The position numbers and the translations under genes are program-made. The notes beneath the pieces were generated by a model that saw nothing but the letters and a program-made list of their open reading frames with translations, made no database searches and had not been told where the DNA came from. From an uncultured Rhizobiaceae bacterium (lineage in GTDB: Bacteria > Pseudomonadota > Alphaproteobacteria > Rhizobiales > Rhizobiaceae): a stretch of DNA of 64,000 nt. Where the stretch lies: positions 3,224,001-3,288,000 of the forward strand of contig CATOTF010000002.1 of the NCBI GenBank assembly GCA_951813045.1. Reading direction: 5' to 3'. This document shows, piece after piece, positions 8,956 through 17,814 of the stretch. Numbering within the stretch: position 1 is the stretch's first letter; each line of letters starts with the position of its first letter.

Positions 8956-9858
8956 TCAGATTTGCGCTTTACCAATCTGCCGTTCCCGACCCCAAATGAT
9001 CAGCCCCGCAACAACGATAATTGAGCCACCCAATATCGTCCAACGGTCGGGCAAGTGATCAAACAGAAAATAACTCCAGATCGTTAGAAACAATATGAAC
9101 GAATATGAGAATGGGCTGAGCGTACTGGCGGGCGCAAACCGGTGGGCGTTGGTCAGCAATTGATGCCCGGACCAGCCCCAAAACCCCAGTGTAAACAGGA
9201 TGATCCAGTCAAGGCCCGTCTCCGGGCTCTTCCAGTTATAAACCGCAAACGGAGCGAGGACGGTAAACCCGACCGCACCGGCATAAAACTGCAATGTATC
9301 CGTGGAAACCTTGCCCGCCAGTTTTCGGGTTAATATCAGATAAAGTGCAAAACTGGTCGCTGAGCACATGGATAAAATTGCGGCCGGGTGAAAGCTGTCA
9401 TCAAACGGCCTGATTGCGATAACCACGCCGATAAACCCGATCATAATGGCAAACCACCGCCATGGCCCAACCCGTTCGCCCAGCAGCGGCCAGGAAAGGG
9501 CACAAACAATCAGCGGAGCCGAGAACAGGATTGTCGATGTTAATGTCAACGGCAAATAACGCAATGCGATGAAGTTCAATACCGTGGAAAACATAATCAA
9601 CGAACCACGGATGATTACCAATAGTAAATGATCGGCGGAAAACCGCTCTTTGGAAAACCCGCCGCGTCCGATGATGTAAAGAGATATGAAAAAATGCATC
9701 GCATAACGCATGAACGCCAGTTGCAATGCATGAAGTCCGGCCAGAGCGAGCCATTTGACACTGGAATCGATAAAGGAAAACGTCAAATAGGCGATGAGCA
9801 TCAGCCCGATGCCAAACATCGCCTTGTCTTCATTGGCCTTGATAACAAGGCCAGTCAC
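8956..9858 (-). CDS. DMT superfamily (EamA) transporter
   Basis: An inner-membrane protein of 300 aa with about ten transmembrane segments and the internal duplication of EamA-domain permeases. FIDSSVKWLALAGLHALQLAFMRY lies in the first half and YAGAVGFTVLAPFAVYNW in the second. Members mostly export metabolites; the substrate cannot be read from sequence. It is the last gene of the ten-gene leftward operon, 13 bases after the reductase gene, so a role in relieving accumulation of a pathway intermediate is plausible inference. The start is uncertain: GTG 9858 keeps tight spacing but has a poor binding site, while ATG 9819 (MFGIGLMLIAY) would begin right at the first membrane helix. The IS630 element lies just beyond its stop. 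Confidence 0.88.
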   Translation of the reverse strand: MTGLVIKANEDKAMFGIGLMLIAYLTFSFIDSSVKWLALAGLHALQLAFMRYAMHFFISLYIIGRGGFSKERFSADHLLLVIIRGSLIMFSTVLNFIALRYLPLTLTSTILFSAPLIVCALSWPLLGERVGPWRWFAIMIGFIGVVIAIRPFDDSFHPAAILSMCSATSFALYLILTRKLAGKVSTDTLQFYAGAVGFTVLAPFAVYNWKSPETGLDWIILFTLGFWGWSGHQLLTNAHRFAPASTLSPFSYSFILFLTIWSYFLFDHLPDRWTILGGSIIVVAGLIIWGRERQIGKAQI

Positions 9859-9871
9859 TATTGATTATCCA

Positions 9872-10768
9872 TCAACGCTTTTTGCTGCCAAACAGTTCGG
9901 CAAAAAAGTCGACCATCTGGGACACCATTTGTTCGCCTTTGCCTTGCGCCAGCGCCAGGCCAAGCGCCTGTTTTGGACCGCCAGACATCAGGCTCGTCAC
10001 ACCGGCGTCATCCGCCATCGTCGCGTAATACCCAACGTCCTTACGGGCATTTTTAATCGCAAAGGCCAGCTGGTTGGGGTCACCATCCACGGCAAATCCT
10101 TTGACGAAATCCATCATGCCTGACCGCAGTGGTCCGGCAGCCATGACATCGTAAAGCATTTCCCGTTCAACGCCGGCCAGATCGGCCATGGCAAATGCTT
10201 CCGACATGGATGTCGCGACTGTCATCCCAAAGAAGTTATTGATCAGTTTGACCGTATGCCCCGCCCCAAGCGGGCCAAGGTGAAAGACGTTTTCGCCGAG
10301 ATCTTCCAGCACCGGTTTTACACGGTCGAAAACATCCTTGTCTCCCGCACCCATGATGTTCAGCGCACCATCCAGCGCGTGAGCAGGCGTGCGGCCCAAT
10401 GGAGCGTCCATATAGTCCGCCCCTTTTTCCGCAGTTTTTTCACCCAGCATGCGGGTGGATGCGGGTAGCGATGTACCAAAATCGATCACAGTTTTGCCCG
10501 CGCTTAGCCCGGCAAGAATTCCGTCATCCCCCATCATGCGCCCTTCGACGGACACGGATGTATCCATGCACAACATAATAATGTCACTTGCCTGCGCAAG
10601 TTCCTTGCCACTTGCCATTTCTATTGCTCCGCGGTCAATGGCGGCGTCAACATTCACGCGGCTGCGGTTGGCAAGCACGTTCATGGCATAGCCCTTACCT
10701 TGCAGACATTGCACCATCGCGTCGCCCATCAACCCGAGGCCGATAAATCCGATAATTGGTTTGCTCAT
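9872..10768 (-). CDS. 3-hydroxyisobutyrate-dehydrogenase family reductase with a YihU-like GRT motif
   Basis: A cytosolic NAD(P)-dependent beta-hydroxyacid dehydrogenase of 298 aa. The Rossmann motif GFIGLGLMG is at residues 7-15. The substrate loop reads DAPLGRTPAHA (121-131) instead of the more common DAPVSGG, placing it with the GRT-loop members exemplified by sulfolactaldehyde reductase YihU. The expected catalytic lysine is K174 in GHTVKLINN, with N178 after it. It likely reduces a short aldehyde or ketone acid to the hydroxy acid, or the reverse. Its start overlaps the preceding PhyH stop by four bases (ATGA), indicating coupling. The GRT loop is suggestive of, but not proof for, an anionic C3 or C4 substrate. 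Confidence 0.88.
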   Translation of the reverse strand: MSKPIIGFIGLGLMGDAMVQCLQGKGYAMNVLANRSRVNVDAAIDRGAIEMASGKELAQASDIIMLCMDTSVSVEGRMMGDDGILAGLSAGKTVIDFGTSLPASTRMLGEKTAEKGADYMDAPLGRTPAHALDGALNIMGAGDKDVFDRVKPVLEDLGENVFHLGPLGAGHTVKLINNFFGMTVATSMSEAFAMADLAGVEREMLYDVMAAGPLRSGMMDFVKGFAVDGDPNQLAFAIKNARKDVGYYATMADDAGVTSLMSGGPKQALGLALAQGKGEQMVSQMVDFFAELFGSKKR

Positions 10769-11667
10769 TGAATTTTTCTTTCTTCTTCATAGGACGTATA
10801 ACCGGATTTTCCGCTTTGCGCCTGGATTTCATAAATCGATCCGGCCATAGCCGGTTGGGGTTGGGGTACTCGGATGGGAATATTCGTTAGGCGCGGTTCC
10901 TTCGTCGTTTCACCGCATAGCATCAGGGAATCATATTGTTCGATGGACTCAAACTTTGTCATCGCCCCCATCACCGGGAATGCGTCTGCCGCCATCATTT
11001 CATAAAACAACATTTGCCGGTCACGTGGGGACGTGTTGAGCGCCGAGCCATGCAACGTTCGCGCGTGATGGATGGTGATTGTACCGGCAGGACCGGTTAA
11101 CGGTACAGCGTCATTGAGGTCCAGTCCGGCGCCTTCCAGATCAACAGCGCCAACAAATACCCCATCATAATGATGGTCTAAAATCGACCCGTTGTGGGAA
11201 CCGGAAAACACCTGCAATGGCCCGTTCTCCAGGCCAATATCATCGAACACAACACCGATTGCCAGGACATCATCATTGGTGTGCGGGTAAAATGCAAAAT
11301 CCTGATGCCATTGCACCGGCGCGCCAAACTCTGCCTTCTTCATATTCAGCTTGGTCGTATGCATGCGCAGATTTGGGCCAATCAGGTCCCGCGCCGGACC
11401 AAGAATATAATCGCTGCGCATAAGATTGTTGAAAAAGTCACTCTGCAGATCGGGACGTTTGATACGCCGGATACGCGGATCTTCGGGCGTGTGGCTGTCT
11501 TCCACATCGATGAGATCATCACTTTGGGTCAGCGTTGCTGCATGTTTGGATAGATGCGCAATTTCCGCTTGGGCGTCGTCGATAATCGATTGCGGCAGAT
11601 GGGCTTCCAGAACAAGATAACCATGTTCCCGGTAAAAAGCTCGCTGGTTTTCATTCAGAAATTCCAT
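10765..11667 (-). CDS. Phytanoyl-CoA dioxygenase (PhyH) family Fe(II)/2-oxoglutarate oxygenase, copy 1
   Basis: A 300-aa non-haem iron oxygenase that would couple 2-oxoglutarate decarboxylation to hydroxylation of an unknown small substrate. The 2-His-1-carboxylate triad is visible: H121 and D123 in QWHQDFAF and H206 in ARTLHGSALN, with R215 or R217 (SPRDR) available for 2-oxoglutarate. ATG 11667 has GGGAGAG about seven bases upstream. It shares the operon with a second PhyH protein (14352-15308) only distantly similar to it, so the two probably act on different intermediates. Pairing of PhyH oxygenases with sugar-acid-type enzymes suggests hydroxylation or oxidative removal of a substituent, which is inference. 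Confidence 0.88.
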   Translation of the reverse strand: MEFLNENQRAFYREHGYLVLEAHLPQSIIDDAQAEIAHLSKHAATLTQSDDLIDVEDSHTPEDPRIRRIKRPDLQSDFFNNLMRSDYILGPARDLIGPNLRMHTTKLNMKKAEFGAPVQWHQDFAFYPHTNDDVLAIGVVFDDIGLENGPLQVFSGSHNGSILDHHYDGVFVGAVDLEGAGLDLNDAVPLTGPAGTITIHHARTLHGSALNTSPRDRQMLFYEMMAADAFPVMGAMTKFESIEQYDSLMLCGETTKEPRLTNIPIRVPQPQPAMAGSIYEIQAQSGKSGYTSYEEERKIQ

Positions 11668-11679
11668 CAGTTCTCTCCC

Positions 11680-12816
11680 TTATCCTGCCAGCCGTTTTTC
11701 ACCAGCCAGACCTTCGTTCAGGCCATCCGCATCGCACATCCGAATTACCCGACCTTCCTGCGCCGACGCCAATATTGCTTCCGTAACCCGTATATTACGC
11801 AATCCGTCCTGCGAGGAAACCATTGGTTTTTCCGCTCCACGGATCACTCGACAAAAATGTTCGATCTGTTGGGTCAACGCAATCTCGCCACCCATTCCAC
11901 CGTCGGTTTTACGGGACGCTTCCAGTTTAATGTTGTGTATCGGATCGCCCCAGTTCCCGGTTTCATCGTCATCATGCTGCCAAAGGGTCAAGGACGGAAA
12001 GCCCAATGCGCCACGGGTTCCCACAATTCGCATCTCGTCGTGGCCGGTCGCCGCGATATTTGGGTTTTCCCCCGATGCCCCTTCAAAGTGCCACGGTGAT
12101 GGCGCGGTATCGGAAATCGGGACGTTGACCAACGCACCATTTTCAGAACGCAACACAAGTGCTGCGGTGTCTTCAATCTCGGCACCGCGGGTGGCGTTTG
12201 ATGTCATTGCAGTGACTTCCAAAACCTCCCCGTAAAAATATCGCAACAGATCAATCTCGCTAATAAGGTTGATCCAGACCGGGCCGCCACCAGCGGTTTT
12301 CCGCCACGCGCCGTGTTCGAAATAATCATCCGGTTTGCGCAAACACCATGTCACTTGCCCACCAACCAGTTGGCCTAATCTACCTGACTGCAACAACTCT
12401 CGGGTATCCTGGCTGGCTGCATGATAATGGCGGTGATGACCAACTAACACCGGAACAGCCGAAGCTTTTGATGCATCAGCAATCCGTGCCGCCTCGGTTG
12501 AATCCACAGCAAGTGGTTTTTCAACGAGCAGAGGAATTCCCCGTTCAATGCAGGCGAGTGAAAGTTCAAGATGGGTATTATTGGGAGTGGCAACAATTAC
12601 ACCATCCACCGGAACGCCGCTATCGAACAGTGCTTCAAGGTTACCGAAGACAGGGCAGGACAAATCCTCCCCAAGCGTCGTGGCTTGCGGGCTCGGATCA
12701 ACCAGCGCAGTCAGATTAACCTCGGCGAGCGCCGTTACAATTAGGGCATGGCGTTGACCAATAAGCCCCGCGCCAAGGACAGCAATGTTCGTGTGGCCAC
12801 CGGGGCGTTCGGCCAT
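11680..12816 (-). CDS. Gfo/Idh/MocA family NAD(P)-dependent oxidoreductase
   Basis: A 378-aa cytosolic dehydrogenase of the type acting on sugars, sugar acids or inositols. The N-terminal Rossmann fold has NIAVLGAGLIGQRHA (residues 10-24); the family lysine is K100 in LLVEKPLAVD; a histidine-rich stretch VGHHRHYH follows. The C-terminal beta-sheet domain is complete. ATG 12816 overlaps the stop of the dehydratase gene by one base (TGATG); a GTG start at 12840 is possible but would add eight residues inside the previous gene. Its position next to the UxaA-type dehydratase supports a carbohydrate-acid pathway. Exact substrate unknown. Confidence 0.9.
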   Translation of the reverse strand: MAERPGGHTNIAVLGAGLIGQRHALIVTALAEVNLTALVDPSPQATTLGEDLSCPVFGNLEALFDSGVPVDGVIVATPNNTHLELSLACIERGIPLLVEKPLAVDSTEAARIADASKASAVPVLVGHHRHYHAASQDTRELLQSGRLGQLVGGQVTWCLRKPDDYFEHGAWRKTAGGGPVWINLISEIDLLRYFYGEVLEVTAMTSNATRGAEIEDTAALVLRSENGALVNVPISDTAPSPWHFEGASGENPNIAATGHDEMRIVGTRGALGFPSLTLWQHDDDETGNWGDPIHNIKLEASRKTDGGMGGEIALTQQIEHFCRVIRGAEKPMVSSQDGLRNIRVTEAILASAQEGRVIRMCDADGLNEGLAGEKRLAG

Positions 12817-14336
12817 CACATGGTCGCCCCGATTTGCCACGGTACGAATTCAAAATCACCCAGGCCTTGCAATTCAGATTTCGTCTTTTCACCCGACGCG
12901 ATGCGCAGCCACATTTCGTAGATTTCACGGCCCGCCTCTTCCAGCGTTTTGCCATCACTCAACATGACGCCCGCATTGAAATCCATATCATCGGTCATGC
13001 GGTCAAACATTTGAGTATTGGTCGCGACCTTCATGCAAGGCGCTGGTTTTGAACCGAACGCGGAACCGCGACCGGTGGTAAATGTCACGAGATTACAACC
13101 GCTGGCAATCTGGCCGGTTACAGAGGCGGGGTCGTAACCGGGCGAATCCATGAAGGTAAAACCTTTCACATCAACCGGCTCACCATATTTGAACACACCG
13201 GTAAGAGGAGATGTCCCCCCCTTTGAAGCTGCACCGAGTGATTTTTCCAAAATAGTCGTCAGGCCACCCTTTTTGTTACCCGGAGACGGATTATTATCCA
13301 TCGAACCCCGGTTGCGATGGGTATAATCTTCCCACCAGCGAATAAGGCCCACTAATTTCTTGCCAATTTTCTCGCTCGCGGCCCTGCGCGTCAGCAGATG
13401 CTCCGCACCATAAATTTCCGGTGTTTCCGCCAGTACTCCCGTTCCACCCTGGGCGACCAGCAGGTCGCAGGCATACCCAAGCGCCGGATTGGCGGTGATG
13501 CCCGACCAGGCATCAGAGCCGCCGCATTGCAGGGCGACAGTCAATTCAGAAGCGGGACACGGTTCCCGTTGCGCTTCATTGGCATGGGGCAGCATCGAGC
13601 GCACTTTTTCGATGCCCAGTTCAATCGTTTTTTGCAGGCCCGCAACATCTTGGATGTTCATGGCGTGAAACAGTGGCCCCTGTTCAATGCCATAAGCCTC
13701 GAGCAACCAGTCGATCTGGTTCATTTCGCAGCCGAGGCCCACCATTAACACACCTGCATGATTGGCATGTCGGGCATAGCCCCACATCACCCGCTGCAAC
13801 GCGTCGAAACCTTCACCACTCCCGGCCATGCCGCAGCCGGTGCCGTGGACAAAGGCAACGACACCGTCAACATTTGGGTATTGGGCCAGTTCCTCACCAT
13901 ATTTGCCGAAGGGGCCAAACGCATCCGCGATCTTGCGAGCAGCTGTGGCTGAACAATTTACAGAAGTTAAAACGGCTATGTAATTGCGCGTCCCGACTTT
14001 ACCGTTTGCACGTTTGAATCCCATAAAAGTATCCGGTTCAACGGCCGGTTCAACGGGCCGCAAATCGGTACCGAATTCGTAATCGGCATCCGTGTTCCGA
14101 AACTCAACATTATGGGTGTGAACATGGGAACCAGCGGCAATATCTTCGCGCGCATAACCGATAATCTGCGCATATTTGCGGATCGCTTCACCTTGGGGAA
14201 TATCAACAGTTGCAATTTTGTGTCCACGCGGAATTAGCGCCCTGGTCGACGTATCTTCAATACTCTCCCCAACGGCCAGTGAAGCAATCGCGGTAACCAC
14301 ATTGTCTACCGCATCAAGACGAACTGCATTATTCAT
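12816..14336 (-). CDS. UxaA-family (altronate/galactarate dehydratase-like) hydro-lyase
   Basis: A 506-aa protein with the full UxaA layout: an N-terminal SAF domain (GHKIATVDIPQGEAIRKYAQ) and a large catalytic part with TRNYIAVLTSVNCSATAA, FVHGTGCGMAGSGEG, GLGCEMNQ and QCGGSDAWSGITANPALG. The family removes water from hexonates, using a metal centre bound by conserved Cys and other residues; sulfolactate sulfo-lyase SuyAB is a split relative. Candidate starts are GTG 14342, ATG 14339 and ATG 14336. The last is taken because GTGAG then sits about five bases upstream. It is nine to fifteen bases after the second PhyH gene and overlaps the Gfo/Idh gene by one base. Dehydration of an aldonate-like compound is the most likely role. 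Confidence 0.9.
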   Translation of the reverse strand: MNNAVRLDAVDNVVTAIASLAVGESIEDTSTRALIPRGHKIATVDIPQGEAIRKYAQIIGYAREDIAAGSHVHTHNVEFRNTDADYEFGTDLRPVEPAVEPDTFMGFKRANGKVGTRNYIAVLTSVNCSATAARKIADAFGPFGKYGEELAQYPNVDGVVAFVHGTGCGMAGSGEGFDALQRVMWGYARHANHAGVLMVGLGCEMNQIDWLLEAYGIEQGPLFHAMNIQDVAGLQKTIELGIEKVRSMLPHANEAQREPCPASELTVALQCGGSDAWSGITANPALGYACDLLVAQGGTGVLAETPEIYGAEHLLTRRAASEKIGKKLVGLIRWWEDYTHRNRGSMDNNPSPGNKKGGLTTILEKSLGAASKGGTSPLTGVFKYGEPVDVKGFTFMDSPGYDPASVTGQIASGCNLVTFTTGRGSAFGSKPAPCMKVATNTQMFDRMTDDMDFNAGVMLSDGKTLEEAGREIYEMWLRIASGEKTKSELQGLGDFEFVPWQIGATM

Positions 14337-14351
14337 CATCACTCACAAATG

Positions 14352-15308
14352 TTACGCACAATAGGGAGCGTCATTGCCCCAGCGGTGCTGTGGAATATGG
14401 GCAGCGTTTGCGGACTGGGTGCGGGCCATTTCCCACATCTGTTTCCAGACTTTCCAGTCGTGAAGCTCTAACCCTGGGTTCGACTTCGAACGGGCAATGA
14501 ACTCGGGGAAATGACTGCGCCCGGTCGGTTGCCCGGTCACATTATAGCGCAGATCAAACGACCAGCGGTAATCGTCACTTTTGTTTTCAAGCGATGCGTG
14601 GGGCGTCAGCGGGTGAAATATCACCGCACCACCGGCTTTTACCGGTGTCGGCAGGGCACGGTCGGTCGGCAAATAGGCGTCCGCAATTCCCGTTTGTATT
14701 TTGGTACAATGGGGAAGCAACTCATTAGTACACCCCGATGCCACCTGCAGACACCCGTTCTCAATCGTCGCATCCGTAATCGCCAGCCAGACGGTGACAA
14801 ATTCCGTATTATCCGCTTCTTCTAGCGTTACACCCTGGTCCTGATGCCAATCGGTCGCGACAATATGAGCTCGAATCTCTTCTTCAGGAACGGCTCTTTG
14901 GGGTGGTTTGATGCGAATGTGCTGGATCGGGTTCGACGTGATTTCGGGCCCGATCAACTGCTCAACTGTATCGAGAATATGCTGGTTTCTTGCCAGCCCG
15001 AACACAGCAGGGCCAAAATGCATCGGCGTATCTTCCGTGATATCGTCGCCCGGCAGGCTGATATCCATCGGCTGATACCAGTCAAATTTTCCCTGATAAT
15101 GCTGATAGCACTGGTCGAGCTTGTCCCAAAAAGACAAGCCTTCCGGCGCTTTCGGCACAAACCCCTGCTTGTGCCAACCGGCATACAACCCGTCCATAAG
15201 GTCTGAATATTCCCGACGAACCGCGTTTAGGGTCGACTCATCAACCAAATTTTCTACAACCAGATATCCGTCACTTTTGAAACGTTCCAATTGTTCGCTC
15301 GACAACAT
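14352..15308 (-). CDS. Phytanoyl-CoA dioxygenase (PhyH) family oxygenase, copy 2
   Basis: A 318-aa Fe(II)/2-oxoglutarate oxygenase. Iron ligands are visible as H155 and D157 in TDWHQDQGV and H237 in HPLTPHASLENK; R248 or R254 could bind 2-oxoglutarate. The N-terminal DGYLVVENLVDESTL is typical of PhyH proteins. ATG 15308 is preceded by GGAGGTTGAGGTA, the clearest ribosome binding site in this operon. It follows the TRAP large permease by 15 bases, so import and oxygenation are likely sequential. It is only distantly like the PhyH protein at 10765. The substrate is unknown; the protein does not carry features I would tie to ectoine hydroxylase or phytanoyl-CoA itself. Confidence 0.88.
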   Translation of the reverse strand: MLSSEQLERFKSDGYLVVENLVDESTLNAVRREYSDLMDGLYAGWHKQGFVPKAPEGLSFWDKLDQCYQHYQGKFDWYQPMDISLPGDDITEDTPMHFGPAVFGLARNQHILDTVEQLIGPEITSNPIQHIRIKPPQRAVPEEEIRAHIVATDWHQDQGVTLEEADNTEFVTVWLAITDATIENGCLQVASGCTNELLPHCTKIQTGIADAYLPTDRALPTPVKAGGAVIFHPLTPHASLENKSDDYRWSFDLRYNVTGQPTGRSHFPEFIARSKSNPGLELHDWKVWKQMWEMARTQSANAAHIPQHRWGNDAPYCA

Positions 15309-15323
15309 TACCTCAACCTCCGG

Positions 15324-16952
15324 TTAGAGCAGCAGTGTGACAATTGATGGCCAGATCAGCATGACAGTCAGGGCCAACAACTGAATTCCGATAAACGGCA
15401 GGAAGCCTCTGAAAATATCCGTCAGAGAAATATGCGTCGGGGCAACAGATTTTAGATAAAACGCCGCTGGCCCGAATGGCGGGGACAAGAAACTCACCTG
15501 CATATTCATACAGAACAGAACGCCGAACCAGATGGCCACGTGTTGCGGTGAGAGCTGCCCGATAAAGCCAATTTCTTCAATTGGCAAAGCACGGACGATG
15601 GGCAGGAAGACGGGAATGATAAGCAATACGATCCCCACCCAGTCCATGAACGCACCCATGAACAACAGGATCAGCATCATGATCAGGATAACCGCCATGG
15701 TCGGCATTTCTGCACCTACGATCAGTTGCGCGATATAAGCAGGCCCACCGGCGAGCGTATAGGCACCAGCAAGCGCTGCCGCCCCAACAGTCACCCAAAT
15801 GATAGTACCGGTTGAGCGAAGGGTTCGCATCATGCTGACCCAAACGAGATCAACAGACGCTTCACCGCGCAAAAGTGCGATGCCAAAGACTGCCAACGCA
15901 CCCATGCCAGCGGCTTCTGTGATTCCTGTTATGCCACCGTAGATTGAGCCCAGCACAATTCCGATAACGACGAGCGGCGGGACAAGGCCTTTACCGTGCT
16001 CCCAACCGGTTTTCGTCCGCTCTTTCCCAAATACGAAAAAGATCAGCGCCAGCGCGATAACCGCTGCGCCAATCAGGTACGGTGCATGATAGGCCATGCC
16101 CAATGATGGCGCTTCGAAACTATCATCGATCGGCACGTTACGTCCCAGAACTGTCAAAAACGCAACACGAGCCAACAACACAAGCGACATGCCGGTGACG
16201 ATAATCGACATGAAACCACCGAACATAGCCGCTTTTTCAAGGCCTTGAGGATCACCCGGTTCCGGGTCCTTCAAAGGAGCTTGCGACGGGTCTAACCGTG
16301 TGCGGATAAGGATATACAGGATAATAAAAGTCGCCAGCATGAACCCCGGCACGAATGCGCCGGTAAACAAAGCCTTGATTGAAGTTTCAGTAATGAGACC
16401 GAAGATAATCAAAACAATGGAGGGCGGGATCATTGTGCCAAGTGAACCACTGGCACAGATCGTACCAATTGCCAGATTTTGATTATATCCCAAGCGCAAC
16501 ATTTGAGGCAGCGCGATAAGACCGAGCAGAACGACTTCACCGCCGATAATACCGGACATTGCCGCCATCAACACAGCCATAAGAGATGTCACAATAGCAA
16601 TTCCGCCGCGCGTTCTGCTGAGCCAGAAATCCAGCGAATCATACATCTGTTTTGCAACGCCTGAACGTTCCAACAAGGCGGCCATGAAGATAAACAGAGG
16701 CACCGATATCAGCACATATTCCGTCATCAGGTCGAAGACCTTCTGGGTGAGAATATAAAGCGCACCCGTCCCCGGGTTGCTGGTCAACATGCCCGTACCG
16801 AAACTCAAAGGGTCCGATAGAAGCGTTGGTTCAAACTTCATAACCATCACAAGAGCCGCCAAAACGGCTGATGCAAACCCGAGCGGCATGCCTATGCCAA
16901 GAAGGAATATGAGCCCTAAAACCAGGACGATTGATATTGTTCCGACGTCCAT
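15324..16952 (-). CDS. TRAP transporter large permease, DctM family (long form)
   Basis: The large membrane subunit of a sodium-driven tripartite importer. At 542 aa it is longer than typical DctM (about 430 aa), with an insert around residues 225-340 (from RLDPSQAPLKDPEPGDPQG to KERTKTGWEHGKG) holding extra hydrophobic stretches; the long form is seen in the mannitol/chloroaromatic (FcbT3-like) branch. Conserved features include GMPLGFASAVLAAL, SGIIGGEVVLLGLIALPQML, ASGSLGTMIPPSIVLIIFG and FGVLFCMNMQVSFLSPPFGP. Its ATG overlaps the small permease stop by one base. It works with the 282-aa small permease and the binding protein at 19095. Confidence 0.92.
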   Translation of the reverse strand: MDVGTISIVLVLGLIFLLGIGMPLGFASAVLAALVMVMKFEPTLLSDPLSFGTGMLTSNPGTGALYILTQKVFDLMTEYVLISVPLFIFMAALLERSGVAKQMYDSLDFWLSRTRGGIAIVTSLMAVLMAAMSGIIGGEVVLLGLIALPQMLRLGYNQNLAIGTICASGSLGTMIPPSIVLIIFGLITETSIKALFTGAFVPGFMLATFIILYILIRTRLDPSQAPLKDPEPGDPQGLEKAAMFGGFMSIIVTGMSLVLLARVAFLTVLGRNVPIDDSFEAPSLGMAYHAPYLIGAAVIALALIFFVFGKERTKTGWEHGKGLVPPLVVIGIVLGSIYGGITGITEAAGMGALAVFGIALLRGEASVDLVWVSMMRTLRSTGTIIWVTVGAAALAGAYTLAGGPAYIAQLIVGAEMPTMAVILIMMLILLFMGAFMDWVGIVLLIIPVFLPIVRALPIEEIGFIGQLSPQHVAIWFGVLFCMNMQVSFLSPPFGPAAFYLKSVAPTHISLTDIFRGFLPFIGIQLLALTVMLIWPSIVTLLL

Positions 16953-17800
16953 TAGCTTGCCCCTACGCTTTTCTTAATTGCGGCCAGTTCTTCTTCATCA
17001 ATATCATCCGCCGCTGAATGACTCTCCGGCTCTACGTTCCAGTCAGCAATCAAATTGATCATCGCCTGAATTGAGATCAGGCAAATTGTGATCAGGATCA
17101 TAGGTTGAATAGTCGCCGGTATCGGCGGATCAAAGGCTGTACCAAACATTTCCCAGCGATAGAATTTAACAATGAAGACTTGCTTGTAGCTGCCAAAAAC
17201 TAGGAAGAATGCAAACGCCCACAGGAGTAATACCCAAACAGTATCACAAAGCTTTTTTGCAAATCGAGGCATAATATCGTAAAGAATGAAAATCCGAATA
17301 TGACTGCGTTGCTGCATCGCATAGATGCCGGAGAGCATGAAGACAAAGCCGGCAATCCAAAGGGTCAACTCGTTTGCCCAGAGTGTCGGCGCTTCAATCG
17401 CATAACGCAGAAACACCTCATACAACATAATCAGGGTCATTGAGATGATAAGGATCATGGTGATCCGCCCGATAAACAGGGCGAATTTGTCGACCGCTCG
17501 CACGGGCACAAACTCCATCGCGGCGGGAACAATGCTGCGCATTCCCATAATGAAAGTCACCGGCACAAGAAGTAGAGCTATCCAGTCGATAGGGTCTGCC
17601 AGCCCACCGAACAGTCCCGGCAATCCAGGTGTAACGTCCTTAACCTGATGCAAGGCTGTCATTTGAGCCAGCTTGCTCTCATCGCTGTGAGGAATGAAAT
17701 CCAGGATATAGGCCGGGCCATGCCAAATCACCCACCCGGCGCATAAAACAAAGGCGAAAGGAATTACCCATTCTTTTAGTCCACCTGATTCATCTTTCAT
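16952..17800 (-). CDS. TRAP transporter small permease, DctQ family (extended form)
   Basis: The small membrane subunit of the first TRAP importer. It is 282 aa, about 100 residues longer than usual DctQ. The extra part is N-terminal: two hydrophobic segments (WVIPFAFVLCAGWVIWHGPAY and DWIALLLVPVTFIMGMR) precede the standard four-helix DctQ domain, which begins near residue 110 (KFALFIGRITMILIISMTLI) and contains the family-like LWIAGFVFMLSGIYAMQQRSHIRI. ATG 17800 has GGGGAGTG upstream. It lies 14 bases after the enolase-superfamily gene and overlaps dctM by one base. The extension may pair with the enlarged large subunit. Confidence 0.88.
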   Translation of the reverse strand: MKDESGGLKEWVIPFAFVLCAGWVIWHGPAYILDFIPHSDESKLAQMTALHQVKDVTPGLPGLFGGLADPIDWIALLLVPVTFIMGMRSIVPAAMEFVPVRAVDKFALFIGRITMILIISMTLIMLYEVFLRYAIEAPTLWANELTLWIAGFVFMLSGIYAMQQRSHIRIFILYDIMPRFAKKLCDTVWVLLLWAFAFFLVFGSYKQVFIVKFYRWEMFGTAFDPPIPATIQPMILITICLISIQAMINLIADWNVEPESHSAADDIDEEELAAIKKSVGAS

Positions 17801-17814
17801 GATTCACTCCCCGT

